The position numbers and the translations under genes were made by a program. The notes beneath the pieces were generated by a model. That model had not been told where the DNA came from. It searched no databases and saw only the letters and a program-made list of their open reading frames with translations. From Pseudomonadota bacterium (GTDB lineage: Bacteria; Pseudomonadota; Alphaproteobacteria; Caulobacterales; Aquidulcibacteraceae): a DNA stretch of 64,000 nucleotides. The DNA is taken from assembly GCA_020161405.1 (NCBI GenBank), contig JAIUOD010000005.1, positions 62,001-126,000 on the forward strand, written 5' to 3'. This document shows, one piece after another, positions 15,561 to 23,725 of the stretch (position 1 is the stretch's first letter; each line of letters starts with the position of its first letter).

Positions 15561-18500
15561 TTCTATTATTGGATTTTGGTTTGCCGCAAGGACAAGGCGC
15601 GCAAGTGCGGGTATGGATTTTGCATTAGTTTTTCGCATTATTAATGCGCGGTGATTTTCAACTGTTCTTTGACTTATTCCAAGTTCATAAGCGATAACCT
15701 TACTGGCTTTACCCGCCATAACGCTATTCATTACTTCCAATTGGCGCGGCGTTAGCCCTTTAATTATAGAAGCAGCATTTTTTTGCCATTCTGATAATTT
15801 ATTTTTATCCTTACTTCTTTCTATTGCAAGCTCAACAAATTGAAGCAAATCATCCGATTTTATTGGCTTTTCAAGAAAATCTATAGCACCGGCCTTCATT
15901 GCTTTAACTGACATTGCAATATCAGCATTGCCAGTTATCATAATCGTTGGAATATTAATCTTTGCATTTTTCAAATTTTCAAGAACTTCCAAACCGTTTA
16001 TATTTGGCAGATAAGCATCTATCAAAATACAATTTGCCATATTTGCAAAATCAGAATTCAAAAAACTTTCGGCATTTTCAAAATCGGCCACATTATAAGA
16101 TTGATTTTCAAATGTCTGACGCATTGCATGGCGAAGATTATTGTCATCATCAACAATATAAATCCAATTTGGATTAGTTTTTGGCATTATTTTGGGAATA
16201 GGCGTATTTTGTAAGAATCTTGATTTTATTGGAACGCCCAATTGTTGGGCAATCAAATTTATTAAATCACTATGTTTAACGGGCTTATTAAGTTGCAAAC
16301 AATTATGGATATTAACATCGTGAATTGTTTCCTTAGATGTATCACCTGTAAGAATTATAATTGGAATTTGGGATTTGCAAAATTTTCTTATTCGCTCCCC
16401 AGAGCTTACACCATTTAAATAATTTGATAAATTGTAATCAGCCAAAATCAAGTTTGGAATTATTTTTGTTTTCGTAACCCATTCATATGAATCAATTCCA
16501 TTTTTAAATGCTACGGCATCAAAGCCTTGCGCTTCAAGAAGTTGTAATAAAAGCTCCCTTACGTCGCTGTCATCCTCTATTACCATTATCATTGAATTAT
16601 TATTTTGGCTTTTTGTGCCCACTTCTGAAACAGGTACTAATGCTGCACCTTTTTTTTCATCTTTAGCATTTTGCTTTGCTAATGGCACTTCAACACTGAA
16701 AACCGAACCGCGATATAATTTTGATTTTACGTCAATTTTCAGGTGCAATAATTGGCTTAAGCGCTGCACAATAGACAGCCCAAGGCCAAGGCCACGATTA
16801 CTCGCCTTTGTAGGGTTTGCCACTTGATTATATGCTTCAAAAATCGTTTCAAGATTATCGACATCAATACCAATGCCAGTATCCAAAATTTCTATTCTTA
16901 AATTTTCACCAGTTTGACGGCACCCAATTAGAACCTTTCCATTTGGCGTATATTTGAAAGCATTGGAAATAAGATTTCTTATCATTTGCTCCAAAAGGCG
17001 CATATCAGAAAAAATAATCTTGTCACACTTTACATATCTTAACTCAAGATTTTGGGCGCGCGCATGAAAACTAAACTCATTATAAAGTCTTTGCAGCAAA
17101 TCGCCGATACAAAAATTAGTTCTTGTAACTTGAACAAGGCCTGATTCAATTTGGTTTAAATCTAGTAATGAGTTTAACATTGAAGTGATCGCATCAAGTG
17201 TTTCATTGAGGCGAGTTATTATTTGATTTCCCTCTTGGGAATTTACCAAATTTGCCAAAAGCCCCTGCAACAAGGCCAAGGATTGTAGTGGCTGACGAAG
17301 ATCGTGGCTTGCAACAGCTAAGAAGCGCGACTTGGCAAGATTGGCGCGCTCGGCTTCTAGTCTTGCTTCATCTAAGGCTTTCGATGTATGTTTACGTTCG
17401 GTTATATCACCAAAAGTTATAACCACGCCCTCGATTGAAGTCTTATCATTCAAATAAGGCAAGACACGTCGAAGATACCATTTGCCATCATTAGTCCTTA
17501 CTTCACGTTCGTGTTTTGCATCACCATTTAAGACAGCATTCAAATCTTTAGGCAGGCTTGGATCACTAGCTGATGAATTCAAATCGGAAAGTGGACGCCC
17601 TATATCACTTGCAATTATATTAAAAATTGCCCGTGTTGCAGGTGTAAAAAACCGTATATTAAGGTTTTTATCAAGAAAAAGCGTTGCTATATCTGTACTA
17701 TATAAAACATTTTGAAGATCGTTAGATAAAATCCGCTGAACATCCAAAGCTTCTTGCAATTGTGAATTAAGCGCGCTCAATTCTTCGTTTAGTGCTTGTA
17801 ATTCTTCTTTAGAAGTAATCAATTCTTCATTTGCGGATTGAAATTCTTCACTTACGGAAAGCGCTTCCTCATTAATGGTTTTTTGAACTTCTTCCGAAAG
17901 CTCAAGATTATTCATCGCGCCTAAAAGTTGAACTTTTGTATCTTCTAATTCTTGCTTCAAATCATCCAAGTGATTTTTGGCACCAAAGCCATTATTTTCA
18001 TTCGCAAGCTTTTTCAAACTTGTGCTTAAGCCACTATTTTGAGAATTTTCATTCCACTCATGCTTTCCAATTCGACGATATAAACGATAGTTTTTTGAAA
18101 TAACCTCAAAACGACCAATAGCATGTCCGGCAGTTTCTGCTTTACCTAATAATAATAGGCCATTGTCCTTAAGCGAAAAATGAAATCTTGCAATTATCTT
18201 AGCTTGCGCAATTGGCGTAAGGTAAATTAGCAAATTTCGGCATGACACAAAATCAATATTAGAAAATGGTGGATCAGTAAGAACGTTATGAACAGTGAAT
18301 ATAATTTTTGAACGTAGGTTAGGGTTTATTCGATAACCTTGGCCTTCCTTTCGGAAGTGTCGTTTTAATCGTTCGGGTGAAATTTGGGTTTTTATTGTTG
18401 AATTAAATTGACCATCACGCGCAATTGCGATCGCTTGTGTATCAAGATCAGAAGCGAAGATTTGCAGATTCACTTGTTTCTTTTGATTTTCCATTACCTC

Positions 18501-19601
18501 ACGAAACAAGATTGCAAGTGAATAAGCTTCTTCACCAGTTGAACAGCCTGCAACCCAAACCCTTATTGTAGAATTTAAAGGGCAATCATTCACTATTTTG
18601 CTTATAATATTCGCACTTAAATCTTCGAAAACTTCTTCATCACGAAAAAATGAAGTTACATTTATCAATAAATCATCACAAAGTTTTTCACGCTCTTCGC
18701 TATTATTTTTAAGTATGTCTAAATATTCTTCCATATTTGCATTAAACACACCAATCATTGTCATTCGCCGTTCTATGCGGCGCTGTAGGGTTCCTAATTT
18801 ATATTGTGTGAAATCATGCGCATTATGAATTTTAATAAGATTTATTATTTGATTTAGAAAATCATCTTTCCCCAAAGGCATATCCGCAGTAGCCTGAGTT
18901 TTCTTTATTTCATTATTCACATGCGGCAAAGATTTTAGACGCTCACCAATTTGCGAAGCATTGCAAACTTCATCCACTAAATTAGTTGCAATGGCACTTT
19001 TGGGCATTCCATCACTTGTTGCATCATCGGGGTTTTGCGCAATTATATAGCCCCCTGCCTCTTTAATAGAATTTATGCCAACACTGCCGTCTTTGCCCGT
19101 ACCTGAAAGAATTATCGCAATATTTCGACTGCCATATTCTTGTGCCGAAGATTTAAGCAATAAATCAAATGGCATTCTAATTTGAACATTTTTTGATTTT
19201 TTATCCCTTTCAGGGCGCGTAATTTTAAAGCAATTATTTTTAATCGTTAGATAAGCACCTGCGGGGATTATATATAAAAACTCTGGGGAAATTGGCATTT
19301 CATTTTCGGCCAAAAGCACTTTAAGTTTCGTATGCTCTTGCATAAGGCCGACCAGAAGACTTTCACGGCTTGGCTCTAAATGTTGAACTAGTATAAATGC
19401 CATATTTGTTGGCAAATTAACATTGTCAAATAAATCAATACTTGCCTTTAGCCCGCCTGAAGACGCACCAATTGCAACTATTCTAAAACCCAAATCATTT
19501 GGATTAACGGGTAAAATGGCGCGCTTGTTATTGGTTTCAATTGAATTGGTTTCATTTGAAGAAGCAACACCAAGTGAGCCCGGCATTATTGGCGCAGGCA
19601 T
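15558..19601 (-). CDS. CheB-CheR-PAS-histidine kinase-REC-REC-LuxR single-chain signalling protein
   Basis: A 1347-residue protein. In order: CheB methylesterase (about 38-225, Ser47 in GASSGG, His74, Asp171); CheR methyltransferase (about 240-500, with the SAM loop VWVAGCSTGEEAYSL); a coiled coil (about 545-625); PAS (about 630-735); HisKA with His766 (VASHDLRQPL); HATPase (about 865-975, N box NLISNAFKYT, G boxes); REC1 (Asp1055); REC2 of FixJ type (Asp1195, IDAYLPNINGL); and a FixJ/LuxR helix-turn-helix (about 1283-1342). Sensor, phosphorelay and DNA-binding output are in one chain. CheB/CheR-kinase fusions are known, but a FixJ-type response regulator joined at the end is unusual. It has no membrane segment. 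The divergent promoter carries the shared motif at 19664. Confidence 0.9.
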   Translation of the reverse strand: MPAPIMPGSLGVASSNETNSIETNNKRAILPVNPNDLGFRIVAIGASSGGLKASIDLFDNVNLPTNMAFILVQHLEPSRESLLVGLMQEHTKLKVLLAENEMPISPEFLYIIPAGAYLTIKNNCFKITRPERDKKSKNVQIRMPFDLLLKSSAQEYGSRNIAIILSGTGKDGSVGINSIKEAGGYIIAQNPDDATSDGMPKSAIATNLVDEVCNASQIGERLKSLPHVNNEIKKTQATADMPLGKDDFLNQIINLIKIHNAHDFTQYKLGTLQRRIERRMTMIGVFNANMEEYLDILKNNSEEREKLCDDLLINVTSFFRDEEVFEDLSANIISKIVNDCPLNSTIRVWVAGCSTGEEAYSLAILFREVMENQKKQVNLQIFASDLDTQAIAIARDGQFNSTIKTQISPERLKRHFRKEGQGYRINPNLRSKIIFTVHNVLTDPPFSNIDFVSCRNLLIYLTPIAQAKIIARFHFSLKDNGLLLLGKAETAGHAIGRFEVISKNYRLYRRIGKHEWNENSQNSGLSTSLKKLANENNGFGAKNHLDDLKQELEDTKVQLLGAMNNLELSEEVQKTINEEALSVSEEFQSANEELITSKEELQALNEELSALNSQLQEALDVQRILSNDLQNVLYSTDIATLFLDKNLNIRFFTPATRAIFNIIASDIGRPLSDLNSSASDPSLPKDLNAVLNGDAKHEREVRTNDGKWYLRRVLPYLNDKTSIEGVVITFGDITERKHTSKALDEARLEAERANLAKSRFLAVASHDLRQPLQSLALLQGLLANLVNSQEGNQIITRLNETLDAITSMLNSLLDLNQIESGLVQVTRTNFCIGDLLQRLYNEFSFHARAQNLELRYVKCDKIIFSDMRLLEQMIRNLISNAFKYTPNGKVLIGCRQTGENLRIEILDTGIGIDVDNLETIFEAYNQVANPTKASNRGLGLGLSIVQRLSQLLHLKIDVKSKLYRGSVFSVEVPLAKQNAKDEKKGAALVPVSEVGTKSQNNNSMIMVIEDDSDVRELLLQLLEAQGFDAVAFKNGIDSYEWVTKTKIIPNLILADYNLSNYLNGVSSGERIRKFCKSQIPIIILTGDTSKETIHDVNIHNCLQLNKPVKHSDLINLIAQQLGVPIKSRFLQNTPIPKIMPKTNPNWIYIVDDDNNLRHAMRQTFENQSYNVADFENAESFLNSDFANMANCILIDAYLPNINGLEVLENLKNAKINIPTIMITGNADIAMSVKAMKAGAIDFLEKPIKSDDLLQFVELAIERSKDKNKLSEWQKNAASIIKGLTPRQLEVMNSVMAGKASKVIAYELGISQRTVENHRALIMRKTNAKSIPALARLVLAANQNPIIE

Positions 19602-19663
19602 AATTTACTTTCGACCCCAAATTTAGGGCAAAATCTTTATAACATATCTAATTCTTATTTACT

Positions 19664-19682
19664 CTAGGTATTTTCCGAGTCT
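19664..19682 (+). promoter_or_regulatory. Shared 19-bp stress-cluster motif, site 2
   Basis: CTAGGTATTTTCCGAGTCT in the divergent region between the giant kinase and the DUF883-like gene. It ends 83 nt before the preferred start at 19766, the same distance as site 4 from its gene. It differs from site 1 at three positions only. It could also affect the kinase gene, giving feedback. Confidence 0.6.
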
Positions 19683-19765
19683 TAAGAACAAATCCAATAA
19701 GCTTATAAATGCTTTTATAAACTGCCGTGAAATCAATCCCGGCAAATTGAATGAAAGCCAATAAA

Positions 19766-20059
19766 ATGAGCAAATCAAATGACTTAAACGCAGATTTCAA
19801 CGCATTACAAGATGACTTTAAAGAATTGCGTAATGATGTGAATTCTCTTTTCAAGCACATGGGTCAAGGCGGTCAAGGCGCAAAATCAGACATGCATGAT
19901 GCAGTGCATGAAATGGGCGATGATGCAAAAAATAATTTTGAAAAAATATTTGCAAAACCAAGCAGCAATATAATCCATGAATTTCAAAAACGCCCAATAA
20001 TTTCAAGTATTTTATTAGTAACAATTGGGTTTTGGGGTGTTCGCACTTTCATCAAATAA
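19766..20059 (+). CDS. DUF883/ElaB-like tail-anchored membrane protein
   Basis: A 97-residue protein from the ATG at 19766; the ATG at 19751 would add five residues. The N-terminal part is a long amphipathic helix (LNADFNALQDDFKELRNDVNSLFKHM), followed by a polar linker. The end is a short basic loop and a hydrophobic helix (PIISSILLVTIGFWGVRTF, about 75-93). This is the ElaB/YgaM/YqjD-like plan, in which a C-terminal membrane anchor holds a helical domain, sometimes ribosome-associated, in stationary phase. It is the first gene of a row with Dps and RcnB, and the shared motif lies upstream. Exact function is unknown. Confidence 0.6.
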   Translation: MSKSNDLNADFNALQDDFKELRNDVNSLFKHMGQGGQGAKSDMHDAVHEMGDDAKNNFEKIFAKPSSNIIHEFQKRPIISSILLVTIGFWGVRTFIK

Positions 20060-20076
20060 AATTGAAAGCAAAAAAT

Positions 20077-20637
20077 ATGTCACAGAACCACCAAGCATTA
20101 ACAGATAAAGTTCGCATTCAAAGCATTGAACTTCTGAACCAAAATCTTGCCAATGCAATTGACCTACACGCCCAATTGAAAACTGCATTTTGGAATGTTC
20201 AAATCACGGGTTTGATAAATATAAAACGCCTATTGGACATAAACTCCAAATCTGCTTTAGAGTTTGAAGACTTAATAGCCGAAAGAATTAGCGCACTTGG
20301 CGGGCATGTTTTTGGCAATATTCAATTTTCATCAAACAATTCGGTTTTGATACCTTATGAAATTGGTGTCTGCCCAGAAATTGAACACGGTTTTGCAGTT
20401 TCAGCTTCTTTAGCGGCATATAGCCAAGCCGTTTCAAGCGCAATTGCCGCCTCAACCAAAATCCATGATTTCACCACCGCAGAAGTATTTTCAAACATTT
20501 TAAAAATAACTGATGCTGCCCTGCGAAGGCTTAGCTTGCACTTGGATGCGCATTGCCCAATCCCATTCACGGATGATGAAAATGCTGCGCCAGTAAAACA
20601 TTTCGAAAAATACGCGAAGCTAGAAAAGCTAATATGA
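20077..20637 (+). CDS. Dps-like ferritin-family protein lacking two ferroxidase histidines
   Basis: A 186-residue protein from the ATG at 20077; the earlier in-frame ATG at 20032 overlaps the upstream gene and lacks a ribosome site. The four-helix Dps fold is clear: LHAQLKTAFWNVQ, RLLDINSKSALEFEDLIAERISALGG, then later helices. Compared with E. coli Dps, the ferroxidase His of KxxHWN is replaced by Phe (KTAFWN), and the second His is replaced by Lys (NIKRLLD), while the Asp, second Asp and Glu of AER are kept. Iron oxidation may therefore be lost or changed, with DNA binding or another role left. Its stop overlaps the start of the next gene (ATGA). Confidence 0.75.
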   Translation: MSQNHQALTDKVRIQSIELLNQNLANAIDLHAQLKTAFWNVQITGLINIKRLLDINSKSALEFEDLIAERISALGGHVFGNIQFSSNNSVLIPYEIGVCPEIEHGFAVSASLAAYSQAVSSAIAASTKIHDFTTAEVFSNILKITDAALRRLSLHLDAHCPIPFTDDENAAPVKHFEKYAKLEKLI

Positions 20638-21227
20638 TGAAACACATTCTAAGCATAAGCTTTGCTACTATTTTCATGTTTGCGAATAATGTTTCCGCAC
20701 AGGAAAATTCATATAATTCCAACAAGCCCATACCGCCAAACACTGCAACTGAAAATCGTAATAAAGCAAATCAAAAGGCAATTATACCGCCAGCTTATAA
20801 TGGCGTTAAAAATCAACAGGGGCGTTTGGCAAATTCAAATACACGATTTGCACGCGGAAAACGTGCCCCTTGGCAATATCGCCAACCACAATATTATGTG
20901 AATGATTGGCAAACTCGCAAATTAAGTACGCCGCCTAGGGGTTATCGTTGGGTTCGAAATGATGATAATCAATTTTTGCTTATTGCAATTGCAAGCGGGA
21001 TAATTTCGCAAGTTTTTATAAATGAAAATAATAATAATTATCGCGTTTGGGGCTATGGCGAATATCTACCGCGCAAATATCGCAATAATCAATTTTATAT
21101 AGATGATTGGGCAAATCGTGGCCTAAACCGCCCCCCAATTGGGCGAAGATGGGTTCATGTCCACCAGCAATATTTACTTATCAATATAAATGGCGGCCAA
21201 ATTAGCGCTGTCATATCTGCAAACTAA
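20634..21227 (+). CDS. RcnB-family periplasmic protein with two repeats
   Basis: A 197-residue exported protein. A signal peptide (SISFATIFMFANNVSA, cleavage near residue 22) leads into a polar linker rich in Asn, then two RcnB-like units: YYVNDWQTRKLSTPPRGYRWV (about 87-107) with its hydrophobic continuation FLLIAIASGIISQVFIN, and FYIDDWANRGLNRPPIGRRW (about 148-168) with YLLININGGQISAV. RcnB was first described as a nickel/cobalt homeostasis protein; most homologues are of unknown role. The ATG overlaps the stop codon of the Dps-like gene, so the two are translationally coupled. A GC-rich hairpin at 21247-21281 follows. Confidence 0.75.
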   Translation: MMKHILSISFATIFMFANNVSAQENSYNSNKPIPPNTATENRNKANQKAIIPPAYNGVKNQQGRLANSNTRFARGKRAPWQYRQPQYYVNDWQTRKLSTPPRGYRWVRNDDNQFLLIAIASGIISQVFINENNNNYRVWGYGEYLPRKYRNNQFYIDDWANRGLNRPPIGRRWVHVHQQYLLININGGQISAVISAN

Positions 21228-21246
21228 TTTTCTTCTGCCCCCAGAA

Positions 21247-21281
21247 GCCCCCACTGCTTACTCAAACATGCGGTGGGGGGC
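21247..21281 (+). terminator. GC-rich hairpin after the RcnB gene
   Basis: GCCCCCAC pairs with GTGGGGG(G)C across an 18-20-nt loop. It lies 20 nt after the RcnB stop and 25 nt before the SYLF start. It has no T-run, so it may be a pause or processing hairpin rather than a full terminator. Confidence 0.45.
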
Positions 21282-21305
21282 CCCCAAAAGAATGGAAACA
21301 TAATC

Positions 21306-21872
21306 ATGAAAATATTTAAAACCGCGCTTATACTAAGCCTATTAATCGGCGGCACACTGGTCAATGTTGCAACAATTGCCCCTGCTTTTGCTGATAGTGC
21401 AAATGAATTGAACCGCCAATCGCAACAATCATTAAAAATGCTTTTGCGTGATAATTCAGCCGCAAGAGATCTTGCCCGAACCGCCAAAGCAATTTTGATT
21501 TTCCCAAGGATTACAAAAGCTGGCCTTGTATTTGGCGCTGCATTTGGTGAAGGTGAATTAACCGAAAACGGAAAACCAACCGCATATTTTAATTCATTCA
21601 CTGGCTCTTGGGGCTTGCAAGCGGGCGCGCAATCTTATGGTTATGTTGTCTTTTTGATGAATGAAAAGGCCGTTGATTATATTCATAATACTGATGGTTG
21701 GGAATTTGGTATTGGGCCAACAATCGTATTGGTTAATCAAGGAATGGCAGCAAACCTTTCAACCTCTACTGCGCAAGATGACGCTTATGCTTTTATTTAT
21801 AATCAGCAAGGTTTGATGGCGGGTCTTGGTATTGAAGGCACAAAAATCACAAGAATTCATCCCAAAAAATAA
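21306..21872 (+). CDS. SYLF-domain lipid-binding protein, exported
   Basis: A 188-residue protein from the ATG at 21306. A signal peptide (ALILSLLIGGTLVNVATIAPAFA, about residues 7-29) precedes a SYLF (YSC84-type) domain: KAILIFPRITKAGLVFGAAFGEG, GSWGLQAGAQSYGYVVFLMNEKAVDYI, and the ending QQGLMAGLGIEGTKITRI. The domain binds phosphoinositides in eukaryotes; bacterial copies are exported and poorly studied. It belongs to the stress cluster by position, separated from RcnB by a hairpin. A terminator (21881-21916) follows. An upstream in-frame start at 21273 lies inside the hairpin and was not used. Confidence 0.8.
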   Translation: MKIFKTALILSLLIGGTLVNVATIAPAFADSANELNRQSQQSLKMLLRDNSAARDLARTAKAILIFPRITKAGLVFGAAFGEGELTENGKPTAYFNSFTGSWGLQAGAQSYGYVVFLMNEKAVDYIHNTDGWEFGIGPTIVLVNQGMAANLSTSTAQDDAYAFIYNQQGLMAGLGIEGTKITRIHPKK

Positions 21873-21880
21873 ATAACTCC

Positions 21881-21916
21881 GCCAACCTGCCCCTTCCATA
21901 CAGGTTGGCTTTTATT
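21881..21916 (+). terminator. Rho-independent terminator after the SYLF gene
   Basis: GCCAACCTG pairs with CAGGTTGGC (9 bp, 11-nt loop), followed by TTTTATTT. It lies 9 nt after the stop codon. Confidence 0.8.
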
Positions 21917-21938
21917 TCGGAAAACAAGGATTATAGCT

Positions 21939-22976
21939 ATGAAAGCCTTAGTATATTTAGGCCCCGGTCAAAAAGCCGTGCAAGAACGTGTGAAACCAAG
22001 TATCCAATTCCCAACCGATGCAATTGTAAAAATCACCAAGACCACAATATGCGGAACTGATTTGCATATTCTAAAAGGCGATGTTGCAACATGTGCCCCT
22101 GGAACAATTCTTGGCCATGAAGGCGTGGGAATTATTGAAGAAATTGGTTCAAGTGTTGGGAATTTTAAAATCGGCGACAGGGTTTTGATTTCTTGTATTA
22201 CCGCTTGTGGCAAATGCGGTTATTGTAGGCGCCAAATGTATTCGCATTGCATAAATGGTGGCTGGATACTTGGCAATACAATTGATGGCACGCAGGCCGA
22301 ATATGTTCGCATTCCATATGCAGAGACAAGCCTTTACCCAATTCCAAAAGGCGAAGATGAAGAAGCATTAGTAATGCTAAGTGATATATTGCCAACTGGC
22401 TTTGAATGCGGCGTCCTTAATGGGAAAATCAGCCCCGGTAGCAATGTTGCAATCGTTGGGTCTGGGCCAATTGGCCTTTCTGCGCTTTTGAGTGCGCAAT
22501 TTTATTCGCCCGCAAAAATCATTATGATTGATCTGGATGATAATCGTCTTGAAATGGCGAAAAAATTTGGTGCAACCCATGTAATTAATAGTTCAGATGG
22601 CAAAACAGCACAAAAGCTTATGGAAATTACGAATAATATTGGGGTCGATACCGCAATAGAGGCCGTAGGAATTGGCGCAACATTCCAAATTTGCCAAGAT
22701 ATTATTGCCCCAGGCGGTACAATTGCAAATATTGGGGTTCATGGAAAGCCTGTCGACCTTCACCTTGAAACCCTTTGGAGCAAGAATATTTCAATCACCA
22801 CGCGCCTTGTTGATACTTCAAGCACGCCAATGTTACTTGATGTTGTTGTGGCTAAAAAAATTGAACCCAAAAACCTTATAACCCATCATTTTAAATTTGA
22901 TGAAATTCTCAAAGCTTATGAAACATTTGGGAATGCGGCAAAAACAAATGCGTTGAAGGTTATAATTTCAAACTAA
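21939..22976 (+). CDS. Zinc-dependent alcohol dehydrogenase (MDR family)
   Basis: A 345-residue medium-chain dehydrogenase. The catalytic zinc ligands are Cys38 (TICGTDLH), the GHE triad near 60-61, and an acidic residue in the LSDILPTGFE region; a structural zinc site has four Cys in CITACGKCGYCRRQMYSHC (about 88-106). The Rossmann fold is marked by VAIVGSGPIGLSALLSAQ (about 171-188) and a following acidic residue (MIDLDDNR) that favours NAD. The closest families oxidise or reduce alcohols, aldehydes or sorbitol-like polyols; the substrate cannot be told. It is a single gene between two terminators. Confidence 0.85.
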   Translation: MKALVYLGPGQKAVQERVKPSIQFPTDAIVKITKTTICGTDLHILKGDVATCAPGTILGHEGVGIIEEIGSSVGNFKIGDRVLISCITACGKCGYCRRQMYSHCINGGWILGNTIDGTQAEYVRIPYAETSLYPIPKGEDEEALVMLSDILPTGFECGVLNGKISPGSNVAIVGSGPIGLSALLSAQFYSPAKIIMIDLDDNRLEMAKKFGATHVINSSDGKTAQKLMEITNNIGVDTAIEAVGIGATFQICQDIIAPGGTIANIGVHGKPVDLHLETLWSKNISITTRLVDTSSTPMLLDVVVAKKIEPKNLITHHFKFDEILKAYETFGNAAKTNALKVIISN

Positions 22977-22993
22977 TTTATTGCCTTATTTAA

Positions 22994-23032
22994 AAATGCC
23001 AGTGAGATGAAAATCACTGGCATTTATTTTTA
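22994..23032. terminator. Bidirectional terminator
   Basis: AAATGCCAGTGA pairs exactly with TCACTGGCATTT with an 8-nt loop, then a T-rich tail (23026-23040). It lies between the convergent dehydrogenase and stress-protein genes and can serve both. Confidence 0.85.
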
Positions 23033-23038
23033 TATTTT

Positions 23039-23623
23039 TTAAGCAACCGAATGAGAATTATTCAATTTTTCAATATCCTCATGTGATTGTTGTTTAATTT
23101 TATGGCTTGCAACTATTTCTGTAATCATATTTTTTAAAAGTTCTTTTGCCAAAATTATGTCTTGCGAACTTCCATTAGCCATAACAATGAATTTATCTGA
23201 TTTAAGGGCATTTTCATAAACAATCACCCGATCTTTTGGGATACCCAAACTATAAAGCGCAGCAATAATTGCGCTTAGTCCACCAATAACAGCCGCTGAT
23301 TCAAGGGCGGTAATAATTGTAACCGCAAAAAATCCCAATGCTATAATTGGCGCCGCTAATGTCGTAGTTACAAACATGCCAGAAGCAAATATTCCCCATA
23401 AGCCACCCCAAAAAGCGCCACGACTTCCCCAAAAGGCAACACGTTCGCCCATATTGTAAAAACCAATAACTTTTTCCGTTGGGTGATAACCTTGGCCAAC
23501 AATACTAAGTGAATTCATATCAAGGCCAGCAAAATGCAATTTTCGAATTGCTTGCTCTGCGTCAATGTGGTTTTTAAAAACTGCTATGGCAATTTCTGGC
23601 TTATCTATAAGTTCGTTTTTCAT
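23039..23623 (-). CDS. YflT-like general stress protein with glycine-rich membrane region
   Basis: A 194-residue protein from the ATG at 23623; GGATAAA lies just upstream, and the earlier ATG at 23707 lies under the shared motif and has no ribosome site. The N-terminus (IAIAVFKNHIDAEQAIRKLHFAGLDMNSLSIVGQGY) is a small ferredoxin-like fold found in YflT (general stress protein 17M). The middle is hydrophobic and Gly-rich with membrane segments (GGLWGIFASGMFVTTTLAAPIIALGF and following, about 70-125). Then DRVIVYENALKSDKFIVMANGS and a charged tail. It is linked to stress by the family name only. The shared motif lies 83 nt upstream, the same spacing as at the DUF883-like gene. Confidence 0.65.
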   Translation of the reverse strand: MKNELIDKPEIAIAVFKNHIDAEQAIRKLHFAGLDMNSLSIVGQGYHPTEKVIGFYNMGERVAFWGSRGAFWGGLWGIFASGMFVTTTLAAPIIALGFFAVTIITALESAAVIGGLSAIIAALYSLGIPKDRVIVYENALKSDKFIVMANGSSQDIILAKELLKNMITEIVASHKIKQQSHEDIEKLNNSHSVA

Positions 23624-23706
23624 TTTATCCAATTTCTGCCTTGCGAAAAATTTCGCAATTTTGGCGATTAGGAAATTATGAATGCGCCGCAAACCAGCAG
23701 CCGACA

Positions 23707-23725
23707 AGGTTCGGAAAATACCTAA
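23707..23725 (-). promoter_or_regulatory. Shared 19-bp stress-cluster motif, site 4 (minus strand)
   Basis: On the minus strand the sequence is TTAGGTATTTTCCGAACCT. It differs from site 2 at three positions and ends 83 nt before the start of the stress-protein gene at 23623. It overlaps the stop codon of the GH130 gene, so the stress gene can be controlled apart from the operon upstream. Confidence 0.55.
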
